This document shows positions 46,570 to 56,474 of a DNA stretch of 64,000 nt, in pieces. Below the pieces are notes generated by a model that saw only the letters and a program-made list of their open reading frames with translations, made no database searches and was not told the DNA's origin. The stretch is from Sipunculus nudus. Lineage: Eukaryota > Annelida > Sipuncula > Golfingiida > Sipunculidae. The translations under genes and the position numbers were made by a program. The stretch is from the NCBI GenBank assembly GCA_026874595.1, contig CM049311.1, positions 78,132,453 to 78,196,452 on the forward strand. Direction: 5' to 3'. Every line of letters begins with the position of its first letter. Position 1 is the first letter of the stretch.

Positions 46570-48010
46570 TTCATTAGAGAAAGCATATTCTCCTCTGACA
46601 ATTTTATATTTTTGCAGAATTATAAACTAGAATGAGTTGATTATGTATTAGTTGTTTCTCTTATCATATTTTTTTTCTTTTAGATAAACATGTACCTATT
46701 GTGTCGGGGAGATGTCGGCAATCCAGAAAAGGCATTTTTTTTCATTTGATAACCTTTTCATGTATCGCGCCCATTGGTTATTTTTCCATGTGTGATGGGT
46801 TTACGGTACTTTTAGAGAGCTTGATCAGGTGGATGAAGTGGTAATGTAGTAAATAGAACTGAAGCTTTGGTATTCGACATTACCAAGGGGTTGACACGCA
46901 TGTCGCAATAGACTCTCCATGCACGATATATTGTCATTATGATGTAAATATCGTGAAATTTCGATAGCAGAGTTTGTAGGTTTGTACGCCAGGCATCATT
47001 GCTGTTAGTGACAATACCACGTTTTGGCATCATTGCACGGCATCTTGAATACATTACTTTGATCATGTAATTTTAGTATAGAATATGCCAAGATGGAATA
47101 TCCCAAGAAAATTAAGTCTGTTACGTTCAAAGAGTGGGGGCTCTTTTAGGTCCTTTACAAACATTACAGTTATGCTACAGTAAATTTTATGGCAGTAGGT
47201 TTTATGATTATTCTGTGTATTTTTCATAGTTCTTATACCCTGAATTGGACTAATTTGGGGACGGCGGACTAGGCGTAGAACAGCCGATATTCCAGGCTAA
47301 TCCTGATATCACAGAATGGAAGGTGGCTATATAGTATAGGCATAGTCCAGCGCCTGCCGTAGGATTTACCACATGGCTAGCTGATGTGCCAGGGGTCGTC
47401 CTATAATTACCACCAGATCGGGAGACGGCGTTACGTCGGGTGGTCAGGCAGATATACACGGGAAGCCCGACTCAATAATATAAGGCCCGGCCATTTACTG
47501 AGTCCAATATCCATGCAGTGATAGTTTCTACAATATAAGACTCAGACTACCCCACCACACTCAATGCATATGTGACCAGCGTCAACAGGTGTTACAATAA
47601 CTCCATACTACGCGTCACTCTTCAAAGCTGGAAGTAAAAAGATTTTGGTTTTCAGGTAGCAATCTCCCAATACAACTTTGCACTGCGTTCTTCGCTCTTC
47701 CTACTAAATTCGTTGAAATGTCTCTGGTAAAAATCCAGTAAATGTGTAAAAATGACGATCAAAGTTTAATTTTACTTGCTATCGAACCACGACACATATT
47801 GGTGTAAAAATGATGTAATCAGGTTGTTGTCATCCTGTTACGCAGTTAACAGACAGTCAAAGATCATGCAATGGATACGTTGCATTTGTTATGGGTTTAT
47901 AAATGAAATGAGATTTAAGTTAAGGATATCCCCTTTACAAAAAGCGTAGCTTGGGTATTTTGAGATACCTAAAAGAAGGAGAATAGAGCTAAATAGAAAG
48001 TAATCTTATT
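46570..48010. other. No supported gene
   Basis: A relatively GC-rich stretch at about 47250-47500 (GGGGACGGCGGACTAGGCG, CGGGAGACGGCGTTACG) differs from its surroundings and may be a repeat. I found no second copy in the window. Confidence 0.4.
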
Positions 48011-48014
48011 AATA

Positions 48015-48251
48015 ATGGATAAAAATCTTATCTGGAGCAAAAAATGTTTTAGGAGTACTTTTACTAAGATATTGTTACAAATTCTACTCCTGCTGATTTT
48101 CTGTGGCCTGCCATGCTCTCATGTTTACCTTTGGTCATACGACCCTGTCATTTCCCTTACTGATTCGAGAAAGTCAAATGTCCAAATGTCCCAAATAAAT
48201 CACAGTGAATATTCATTCCATCAGCAAATTAATTACAAACTTAATAGATAA
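48015..48251 (+). CDS. Hypothetical ORF with a signal-anchor-like segment, 78 codons
   Basis: ATG at 48015 (context TAATAATGG) opens a frame to TAG/TAA. Residues 1-18 (MDKNLIWSKKCFRSTFTK) are basic. A hydrophobic stretch ILLQILLLLIFCGLPCS follows at about 19-35, and then a polar stretch (DSRKSNVQMSQINHSEYSF) with one N-glycosylation-type site (NHS). A short basic tail, one membrane segment and a polar stem is the layout of type II Golgi enzymes such as glycosyltransferases, but no catalytic exon was found downstream. It could be a first coding exon, a small membrane protein or chance. Confidence 0.3.
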   Translation: MDKNLIWSKKCFRSTFTKILLQILLLLIFCGLPCSHVYLWSYDPVISLTDSRKSNVQMSQINHSEYSFHQQINYKLNR

Positions 48252-48599
48252 AGCCATACATTTATAGATGACATTTTGTAGCTACATATTTTCATTTAAG
48301 CATTATTCAGAAACTTAGATGTTTTGGAGTAGATTTAAAAAACAAAAATTATTTATATATTCTTATACAGCAAAACGGTCAGGTCACAGATCAGGTCACG
48401 GGTGACCATAGTCTATGCCTTAGCAATATGGCTGTCACAGTGACGGTCTTCTGTTCTTCATTTCATGATTAAATGCTGTTATTTCATATTTTACTTAACC
48501 AGGACATTCCACGTTTGGCAACTGAGAAATAAAGGATAGAAAGGCAGGGTGAACACAGTTTAAGCTAGATATTTTCCATATTGACTCTGTTATTTATTG

Positions 48600-48766
48600 C
48601 TTCAGGTGTCCCAGAAGGACCGCTACGCAAAATCATAAGACCATATTCAAGGCTGGTGTTGAGCCCTGGTTCCTGGGTGTGTAATTCTCAGCCTGAACCA
48701 AGGCAACCGTTGCATATACCGTGGCTTATATTGCGATACCTCACTGTATGGATATCGGACTCATAA
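48600..48766 (+). other. Weak exon-like ORF
   Basis: An acceptor (TTATTTATTGCTTCAG) leads into a frame GVPEGPLRKIIRPYSRLVLS that is open to a stop at 48764. It is fairly GC-rich. No family is recognised, and nothing but proximity links it to the ORF at 48015. Confidence 0.15.
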
Positions 48767-48941
48767 TGTAACAGGACCAATTAATATTGCATCAGGTTAA
48801 ATCGAACTAACATACAGGTGGTTGGTCTGGCACGTGACCGGCGTGTTAGAGGTACGGCAGCTCGAGAAAGGGCCCACCGAGTACGCGCAGGACAACTGAT
48901 TGTTCCAGCAACCTAAGTACAGGGATCGGGGAAGTGCTCCC

Positions 48942-49056
48942 AAGAACTAATTTAGATTGTAAACTTGTGATTTATGTATTTAGAGTAGGGCTCTCATAGA
49001 ACTTAGTTTAAATTGTAAACCTGTAATTTATATATTTAGAGTAGGACTCTCGTTAG
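48942..49056. repeat. 56-57-bp minisatellite, block 1 (2 units)
   Basis: The unit reads TAGAACTTAGTTTAAATTG, TAAACCTGTGATTTATGTA, TTTAGAGTAGGGCTCTCG. The array breaks off after ACTCTCG and resumes at 49474 with the same word. Confidence 0.85.
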
Positions 49057-49466
49057 CGCCAGATCGGCCCTCTAACAGTATGGCCAGATCACTGACTTGC
49101 CAGAGTGCCTGGACATCTAACTCTGAGGATCGCATTATAAGGCCCCATGAGGATGCAAATATTTTCGTCATTTTTGACAACGCCTCATTGCTTACAAGTA
49201 TCGAGTCACTTCAAATAAACCCACTAGACCTTTTAATAAGTTTCTTATCTCTCCAATGACACCTACAATGTGTGTGAAATATCCCGTTATAACCCAATAT
49301 ATTCGTATATAGTTCTGCATGTACGGGAGATTTCTGCCTGTGGTCTGTCTGCCTGCTGACTGTATGCGAAGATACTTTTATAAAGCGTGGCATGGACTTG
49401 CAGGGCGGTTCTCAATTTGGCTTGTGTCACGACTCAGTAGGGGGTCCTAACTGAGTCGTGTTTGTC
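49057..49466. other. Unique segment breaking the minisatellite
   Basis: About 410 bases unrelated to the array. It contains a 59-codon ORF (49080-49259, starting MARSLTCQSAWTSNSEDR) of unknown meaning and, near its right end, a perfect 11-bp hairpin CACGACTCAGT / ACTGAGTCGTG (49428-49460). The flanking GACTCTCG words are part of the array unit, so a target duplication cannot be told from the array itself. Confidence 0.45.
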
Positions 49467-49938
49467 ACGGCTAGACTCTCGTAGAACTTAGTTTTATTTG
49501 TAAACCAGTGATCTATGAATTTAGAGTAGAGCTCTGATAGAACTATGTTTAAATTGTAAACCTGTGATTTGTGTATTCAGAGTAGGACTCTCGTAGAACT
49601 TGGTTTAAATTGTAAACCCGTGATTTATGTATTTAGTGTTGCTCTCTCGTAGAACTGAGTTTATAGTGTAAACTTGTGACTTATGTATTCAGAGTAGCTC
49701 TGTCTTAGAGCTTTGTTTAAATTGTAAACCTGATATTTGTGTTTTTAGAGTTGCTCTCTCGTAGAACTCGGTTTAAATTGTAAATCTGTGATTTATTTAT
49801 TTAGAGCAGCTCTCATGTAGAACTAAATTTAAATTGTAAACCTTTATTTTATGTATTTTGAGTAGGGATCTCGTATAACTTTATTTATAGTATTTATAGT
49901 AGGGCTCTCGAAGAACTTAGTTTAATTTTTAAACGTGT
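49467..49938. repeat. 56-57-bp minisatellite, block 2 (about 8 units)
   Basis: The TGTAAACC core recurs near 49500, 49556, 49612, 49668 and onward at 56-57-base steps. Divergence rises to the right. It ends at a 14-base C run (49939-49952). Confidence 0.9.
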
Positions 49939-50549
49939 CCCCCCCCCCCCCCTTTAGCATTCATATTTTGATGGGTCTATTCATTTTATACTGTCTTTTA
50001 TAGTTCATACAGCCTTTTTTTCTAAATTTCACCATGGATGTTACCAGAGATAATTTATATCTCAAGCTAACCCCTTCCTTATTCTCTCACAGTGTTTTTT
50101 CATGAGTACCCAAACAATAAGAGGTAAATGCTCAAATTACTTGTATACATCATATAATTTACATTGTTCTTTAAATATTGCCATTTAATTTCATGTAGTT
50201 TGGACAGTAACACATATTTCGGCGAGGCGAACTTACAGGTTAAAAGAACAAATTATGTACCCATGCATATTGTATAAATAGGACATGAATAAGCTGAATA
50301 CATGAACAGGAGAATGTAGGAATTTGAAGAAACATTTTTTAATGCAAATTTTCACCATCGTCATAATAGCAAATCTGTGGTAGACGTGAAAAGCACAGCT
50401 CTCACAGTCTTCGTAGGAAGCAGATGAATTTCAGCATCTTACAATTTTATAAAAACTGTGGTCCAAGTAAGTTATAGATTCGGATGTGGTGATGTACTCA
50501 AAAGCTGTATTTATAAGGGATGGGATGAAACCTACAAAGGAAATCATTT

Positions 50550-50634
50550 TTTAGCTCAGCTGACTGAAAGTCATTTGAGCTATATCGATCACTCTTTGTC
50601 CGTAGTCTGTCCGTCCGTCTGTCTGTCTGTCCAG
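50550..50634 (+). repeat. Dispersed repeat of the AGCTCAGCTGA type (second copy)
   Basis: TTTAGCTCAGCTGACTGAAA, TTTGAGCTATATCGATCAC and a CCGTCCGTCTGTCTGTCTGT run. It matches 37800-37885 and directly heads the three tandem units that follow. Confidence 0.6.
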
Positions 50635-51590
50635 GCACAAATCGTAACCGATGGTTCTGGAATCTTCCGGCTTCATATCTAGGGAGGTCCATGAAAAATC
50701 TCCCTGGAAACCTAAAATTAGGTCTCTATTAACCATAACCTCAGAGCTATGGGGCTTCAAAGTACCCCCAAAAATAATGGAAAATTTGATACGATTGATC
50801 ATAGAAATGTTTCATCAGTTTCTGCAATCTGGTGGCGCCACCTGTATTTTTTCGATTTTTAATAATTTTTTTCTCTATTTTTTTGGATCTCTTAAGATGC
50901 GGTCATCTGATAATAGGGCACAAATCGTAACGACTGGACTTAGAATCTTCTCTTTTAAAATGCAGAAAAGCCCATGAAAAGGGTCCTTGGAAACCTAAAA
51001 TTAGGTCTCTGTTACCAATATCCTTTAAGCTAGGTGGCTCCAAAGTATCCCCCAGATTAATGGAAAATTTGTTACAAAAGCTCAAGTATCTGAGCAACTG
51101 ATGTATTCATCACCATGATTCTTTGCATGGATATTGATCATGGAATGTTTCATCAGTTTCTGCAGTCTGGTGGCGCCACCTGTATTTTTTTTCACTTTTT
51201 TACGAATTGTTTTCTCTATTATTGATACCTTTAAAGGTGCGGTCATCTGTTAACGGCACAAATTGTAACAACTAGACCTAGAATCTTCTTTCTTGTTATG
51301 TAGGGAGGCCCATATTAAGTCTCCTTCGAAACCTAAAATTAGGTCTCTGTTACCCATATCCTTCAAGCTATGGGGCTTCGATTTATTCCCCAGAATAATG
51401 GAAAATGGGATACAAAAGCTCAAGTATCTGATCAGGTAATACATTGATCAACATGATTCTTTGCATAGATATGGATTTTAAAGTATTTCATCAATTTCTG
51501 CAGATTGAAGGCGCCACCTGTATTTTTTCCCATTTTTTAAACGATGTTTTCTCTCGGTTTTTGAGCCCTTTCATGATGTGGAAAAAATGC
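50635..51590 (+). repeat. Three tandem units of about 285-340 bp
   Basis: Units start with GCACAAATYGTAAC at 50635, 50918 and 51256. Each contains GAATCTTC, CCTAAAATTAGGTCTCT, TAATGGAAAAT, TTTCATCARTTTCTGCA, GGCGCCACCTGTATTTTTT and a GGTCATCTG or CATGATG end. The middle unit is longer because of an extra CAAAAGCTCAAGTATCTGA segment, which it shares with the third. The 128-codon ORF starting at 51578 begins in the last unit and is not convincing as a gene. Confidence 0.85.
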
Positions 51591-52229
51591 AAAATACACA
51601 CAAAGTGCCAGATTCCTCAGGAACGGCGCGATGGATTGTCATCGAATTTTGTGTGCTTATGGGTCTTGATGGACTTGACCTTATATACATGAACCATGAT
51701 GCCACCTACATTATCTTAATTAGTTGCCTGTGCAAGGACATATTGTCACTTGTTTTCCTTTATTTAATACAACAGGAAGTTTCACTGCAGCTTTGTTTAA
51801 AAAATATAGAAGTTAATATATATTCTGTCAATGAAGTAATTTTTATAATTCAAGTGTTTCAGGGATTCATATCTTTTGTCATTACCGCTAAATATTTATG
51901 GAAAAAAAACTTTTTTGGTAATAGTTTTTCTCTTTGCAAGGTCTCAAAAGCATTACAAGCATGAATTAATTTTTAACTGTGCTACTGAGTGAGATATACT
52001 GAGTTTAATTAAAGTTTTTTTTAAAATTATTTTCAATTATTTAAGATTTTTAAATTTACTTAAGATTTAAATGCCCGTTTATTGCAGATTTTCCTTCAAA
52101 ATACCACTATTTTAGGTCACTAAGGGGACTGAACATATATCTTTTATTGCCTGTGTGACATATTTCAAATATAAACCAATTAAGTATAAGGTTTTAAAAA
52201 TAATGTAGCATGTTTCAAGTATCTGTTAA

Positions 52230-52456
52230 CTCTAAATCAGGTTCAGCTATATAATACTTCATAATAAACTCAGAAATAACACCAAAGTCTATTATTCTAA
52301 TTATTTATATATATATTTCATTTCCCATATAAAAATATTGCTCGCTCTCAGTATCAGGGAGGATGATTACATTTACCATCCCCACTTAGTAAAAATGGGG
52401 GGGGGGGTATATTGGGGGGGGGTATATACCCCCCCACCCCGCTGTATTGACGCTGA
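52230..52456 (-). mobile_element. One end of a hAT-like element
   Basis: On the minus strand it starts CATCAGCGTCAATACAGC with G/C runs, then GTAATCATCCTCCC, GAATAATAGACTTTGG and TTATTTCTGAGTTTATTATG, matching the copies at 9999 and 22375. It ends exactly where the third minisatellite block begins. The opposite end was not found. Confidence 0.55.
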
Positions 52457-52555
52457 TGTTTGAATAGGGCTCTCGTATATAGAACTTTGTTTAAACTGTA
52501 AACTAGTGATTTCATGTATTTAGAGTAGGGCTCTCGTAGAAATTAGTTTAATTTT
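52457..52555. repeat. 56-57-bp minisatellite, block 3 (about 2 units)
   Basis: AATAGGGCTCTCGTATATAG, then GTTTAAACTGTAAACTAGTG and TAGAGTAGGGCTCTCGTAG. It is the same unit as at 48942 and 49467, separated from block 2 by about 2.5 kb of other repeats. Confidence 0.85.
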
Positions 52556-52752
52556 AACGTCAATTAGACAGAATATTTTGCTGCAAAACGTGCGTGGTTC
52601 TTGAAAACGTGTGCCACTAAAAAGAAAATGGTTGCCTGGTGACCTTTTAGGACCTTTGACGGATTTGGAATTGTAAAGCACATATCTTTTTTTGAGAACT
52701 ATACACGCTACATACAACTTGAAAGGAAATGTTTGAACCGATGCTCAATAAT

Positions 52753-52909
52753 TGTTACGGGGTGACATAAAAGCGGACCGAACTGTCTCGCTAGTGAATC
52801 TTGCTTTGCTAGCGAAGCGGTTGGTTCGCCAGACTTGTGCGCCACCGACCTGGGTTCGACTCCCGGATCGGCCCAGGATTTTTCCCCTCAACAATTTGCC
52901 TTCGTAACA
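52753..52909 (+). repeat. 5' LTR of the miniature element
   Basis: The A box TAGCGAAGCGG is at 52810-52820 and the B box GGTTCGACTCC at 52853-52863. The 4-bp D-stem pairing is broken at one position (TAGCGA... against GGCGA... in the other copy). The T-arm pairs CTGGG with CCCGG around TTCGACT. Confidence 0.8.
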
Positions 52910-52912
52910 AAA

Positions 52913-52930
52913 TGGGGGCTTGTCTGACGT
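52913..52930 (+). promoter_or_regulatory. Primer binding site, tRNA-Pro type
   Basis: TGGGGGCTTGTCTGACGT resembles the tRNA-Pro-complementary site of many retroviruses and gypsy-like elements (TGGGGGCTCGTCCGGGAT), with differences mainly at C-to-T positions. It starts three bases after the LTR. Confidence 0.65.
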
Positions 52931-53018
52931 GACGGTAAAACTTTGTGGCCCAGGGAATAAGCTCACCAATTTGTGACTCCTGGGATAATTAGTCTTGTTC
53001 TGATAGCAGAACGCTCTT

Positions 53019-53029
53019 AAGAGGGGGTG
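53019..53029 (+). promoter_or_regulatory. Polypurine tract
   Basis: AAGAGGGGGTG immediately precedes the second LTR, where plus-strand synthesis would be primed. Confidence 0.65.
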
Positions 53030-53184
53030 TGTTACGGGGTGACATAAAAGCGGACCGAACTGTCTCGCTAGGAAGCTTGCTTTGCTGGCGAAGCGGTTGG
53101 TTCGCCGGACCTGTGCGCCACCGACCTGGGTTCGACTCCCGGATCGGCCCAGGATTCTCCCCTCATTTATTTGTCTTCGTAACA
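53030..53184 (+). repeat. 3' LTR of the miniature element
   Basis: The A box TGGCGAAGCGG (53086-53096) fits TRGYNNARNGG. The B box GGTTCGACTCC (53129-53139) is a perfect GGTTCGANNCC match. The start-to-start distance is 43 bases. The D-arm GCGA/TCGC and T-arm CTGGG/CCCGG pair, but a 7-bp acceptor stem does not form, so it is tRNA-like and not a tRNA gene. Confidence 0.8.
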
Positions 53185-53309
53185 TAATGTACCCATATAG
53201 AAATTTGAGACAGGAGTTTTACTGTAAAAAGTCAAGGTTTTATTTCTGAAGGGTATAACATTTGAAATCACACGTCCTGAGATAGGGGCAAATCATCGTT
53301 TAAAATTTC

Positions 53310-53640
53310 AAACTACAGCTGGAACATTTTGGACATAATGCGTGCAAAGTAAAGACTGAGATCGCTGTCTGATTACCACAATAATTTCTGACATGGCAGA
53401 AATTTCGATGAGACACATGCTGCCACTGGGACCACACGGAATTTTCACAGAAATAACTGGCGGCCATTTTGGCTTTTGGATATGTTTGAAATATGATATG
53501 GCACAAATTCTCTTGCAGGAACCGATCATCAGAAAATATTTCGCGGCAAAAGCTTGAAGAGTTCTTGAGATAATGCCCACAGTAATGAATGACAGCTTAA
53601 CAGACCGCCTGATGGATGGACCAAATGACAAACTGACAAA
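53310..53640 (+). repeat. Probable dispersed repeat
   Basis: GACACATGCTGCCACTGGG, CACAGAAATAACTGGCGGCC, ATTTTGGCTTTTGGATATG, CACAAATTCTCTTGCAGGA, and ACCGCCTGATGGATGGACCA with A/C-rich ends. I recall similar wording as a dispersed repeat in mollusc genomes. No second copy lies in this window, so the call rests on memory. Confidence 0.3.
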
Positions 53641-53816
53641 CAGTTTTGTTTTATTTTATTTAGTTATTTAGACATTAATAGCATATAGATATTACTATAT
53701 TATGCATTGTGTGTGGAAATGTGGAACCAATCATTTTTTGAATGCAGGAATTATGTTGCATTTCAGTAGTATATTTTACATATTGGTCATAAGTCACAGG
53801 GATAAATTATGATGAT

Positions 53817-54552
53817 TGTTACGGAACCTAATAACAACAGATGGTGACGAACATAAATTTTGTAATGTGGATAAAAAAATCAAATTCTGTAACACTAGGC
53901 AGCTTGAAATGTCTAGGGGAATGAATAAAGAAGTCAGAGGTTTTTTTTGTTAACAAATAAATATAATTTATTCTTAAAACAATCATAGCATTACAATATA
54001 CTTAATCAATAAAGTTACACAGTATAACAACGGTAAATCAATACAAGTATATAAATACAGTGTACAGTACCTAGATACCAACACTTTCACAGCGACAAAA
54101 AGTCCTTTAAAGCATATAATCCAGATGAAGAGTAAACATAAATCTCAGGGAATAACAGTCCAGTTCAATCACAAAATCAATTTGTGGTAATCCAAAAGTG
54201 ATGTTCGGGTATTGATTCCAAAGGCAAACTGAAGACTAATTAAAATCCGTTACTAATTCGAAGAAAAACTATAACTGCTGAAATTACCGGATAGGTCAAC
54301 AAACTGGCTAACACTCTTCCGTGTACGCTGGAATATTTCTCACCCTCTCTCCAAGCTCTAAACACAACTTTATAACTTTTCACCTCAAGCCGAGAACTTT
54401 CCATTTCCCGAACAATCTAAAGAACCCATAATACACACGTCCAAAGAACAAACTAGAACAAAGAACGCGGTGTCGCCCATGCAAACTGACAATGCTAGCC
54501 CTGCGCATACACATGTAAGACTGCTGCATACGGTAAAAATGACATCTGTAAT
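53817..54552 (-). mobile_element. Copy 3 of the 864-bp LTR-like family
   Basis: It starts TGTTACGGAACCTAATAAC and continues GTAACACTAGGCAGCTTGAA, AATTTATTCTTAAAACAA, CCAGATGAAGAGT and CTTCCGTGTACGCTGGAAT, all as in copy 1, ending near GACATCTGTAAT. ATGAT on the left and ATGAC on the right might be a mutated target duplication. It is about 130 bp shorter than copy 1 through internal deletions. Confidence 0.65.
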
Positions 54553-54559
54553 ATGACTT

Positions 54560-56275
54560 CCAGAGTTATACTTGAAAATTCTGGCCTTTCTGGTATTTGT
54601 ACTAACATGAGTCTTATTATTGAGGTGCTCAATCGTTGTGTTCGTAACCGGGATAATACAGTTCCATATATATTAAATTTACACGGTAGAATATAATATT
54701 ATGCTATAGGTAGAGAATAAGAAACAAGTGTTTTATAGTTAATTCAACATTCATTGAACCATAGAAAATGCATCCTCATTGGAAAGTGCAAGTAATGTTA
54801 TGACTATTTCCTTACTCTGACATTAAAAAAATAAATACACTGGGATAAGCTGAAAGCTGATAAAGCGTTCAAATCTATTCGAGAGTCGTAATAATCTAAT
54901 CGCGACATTCGATTTTCGAACATGTAAATGCCGTTAATGACAATTCATTATGAGGAAGTAATATCTTGCAGTTTTTTTTTAACTTCTTAAGTGAAAGTAG
55001 AGGTATGTGATTCTCCAAAAGCCTTGCCTGGATAAGCAACGCTCACCGGATCAATCGTTGGTTTCCGAGCAGCGAGGAAAAAGTAAATTGTCCATGGCGC
55101 ATAATGACCGAGAGATAACCTTTCAATTACATTACGACAGAGAAAAATATTTATTGGACACTAGGCTTTGGTACAGTGAATCGTTAGTTCAATATAACAT
55201 CTCATATATCTCACTTTGCCTGCTCGGGTATTACAAGACTATCCTTAGAAACCCCGTATGTGAGTTATTTCTTCTTGAACTAGAAGCAGGCTGCTATTTG
55301 CGTTTTATGATATATAGATAAATCTCAACGATATAAATATTCTGGCGCCTTAAAACTTATCTGTTGTTGTCATTGTAAAAATTGAGGTTTATATTTTTCT
55401 TTATATTTTTCAATGTTCAGGTAAAATCTTATCGTGTCAAACCTCGCCAGATCTGGCCTTAAAATTAGTTATTTTTCTCTCTGTAAAGGCAGCGTTTTAA
55501 TCTAATGGACGCAATGAAGATAGTTCATGTGTGTAGATGAAATAGAAAAAGGGGACGTATTTTTTTCCATGAACATTGCGTAAATCCGTTTATAATCAGG
55601 TCGCCCGCAAGCTTGGCCTAGGTACATGCATTATAGGGTCCGCTTTGTTAGCAATTCATCACAAACACGTTCTCCACGTATTCTGATAATATATTATGCA
55701 GGTTTAGGACCGCCAGGGTAATAAAAATGGAACAATCCATTTATTTTCTGAAATGTTCTTGATCATCAACATAAGTTTTTTTTTTTTATTTAAAAGATAT
55801 CTGAATACCCTTTTGACGAACGACTCTTCCTTTTATCAAGACCGAAGGCCATTCATTCACTGAGGATAGCTTTGTAATATTTTTAATATTAGGGGATGGC
55901 TCAGCCTTGTATGGTGAACCGTAAACCCGTGTATATCGGAACGATTTCTTATTCTTTCGGAGAACTACCCTACTAGTTCAAATTCCTGTTAACAGTAAGA
56001 CTTTAGGAATTGGACAACGGAGCCGTATGTACCCTGTTTAAACCCCGCAAGAGCCTTCAAAACAAAATGTAGTGCCGGACTGGACAGATATTAGAATCCC
56101 TAAATTTAATATAATAATATTTTACCATGAGATGCAAAACGTCGTTTTAATCTTTGTCTTATCAAGAAAAGTTCGGACAATGATTTCATGAACTGAGCAT
56201 TTGTATGTTCACCAAAGTGTGAAGTTGATGGTATTTGTTTTAGCAGGAGACGGAGGCTGTGAGACAGAGCCCACT
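54560..56275. other. No firm gene
   Basis: An ORF at 55007-55321 (104 codons) has plausible composition in its first half but no splice or domain evidence. Otherwise AT-rich, with T runs. Confidence 0.4.
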
Positions 56276-56279
56276 CAGT

Positions 56280-56338
<59 letters not shown>
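56280..56338. repeat. (TA)n microsatellite
   Basis: About 59 bases of uninterrupted TA. The Ile/Tyr repeat ORFs on both strands are its translations. Confidence 0.95.
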
Positions 56339-56341
<3 letters not shown>

Positions 56342-56474
56342 TCAAAACTGACGAAATGGCACCTTTTAATAGATTCGCTCAAATCCAAACAACGGATCAA
56401 TACTTGTAGAACATTCCTAGCCTCATTTCTATAAAACTTGAAATAAGAGGAAGGCAACTTGTACATAATACGCC

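Larger units (their letters stand above)
52753..53184 (+). mobile_element. Miniature LTR retroelement (TRIM-like) with tRNA-type promoter in its LTRs
   Basis: Two direct repeats (52753-52909 and 53030-53184) of about 155 bp, roughly 93% identical, start TGTTACG and end CGTAACA. Three bases after the first lies TGGGGGCTTGTCTG, close to the tRNA-Pro primer binding site TGGGGGCTCGTCCG. Just before the second is AAGAGGGGGTG, a polypurine tract. TAAT flanks both ends (52749-52752 and 53185-53188), a 4-bp target duplication. The internal part is only about 120 bp, so it must be mobilised by other elements' proteins. Each LTR carries an A box and a B box at tRNA-like spacing. This combination identifies a terminal-repeat retrotransposon in miniature. 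The 146-codon minus-strand ORF over it simply repeats LTR translation. Confidence 0.8.

Noticed and set aside
47120-47145. GAGTGGGGGCTC as a second tRNA-Pro-type primer binding site
   Set aside because: No LTR end (CA) directly precedes it and no paired repeat was found nearby.
48942-49938. Regularly spaced repeats that could be mistaken for a CRISPR array
   Set aside because: Units are contiguous 56-57-bp tandem repeats with no unique spacers, in a eukaryotic context.
51578-51964. 128-codon plus-strand ORF with hydrophobic stretches
   Set aside because: It starts in the last unit of a tandem repeat with a GTG, and the hydrophobic residues follow from T-rich DNA. No family features.
52745-53185. 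146-codon minus-strand ORF with an internal peptide repeat (ILGRSGSRTQVGGAQV)
   Set aside because: It lies entirely over the miniature retroelement. The repeated peptide is the two LTRs translated, and real landmarks (PBS, PPT, boxes) explain the sequence better.
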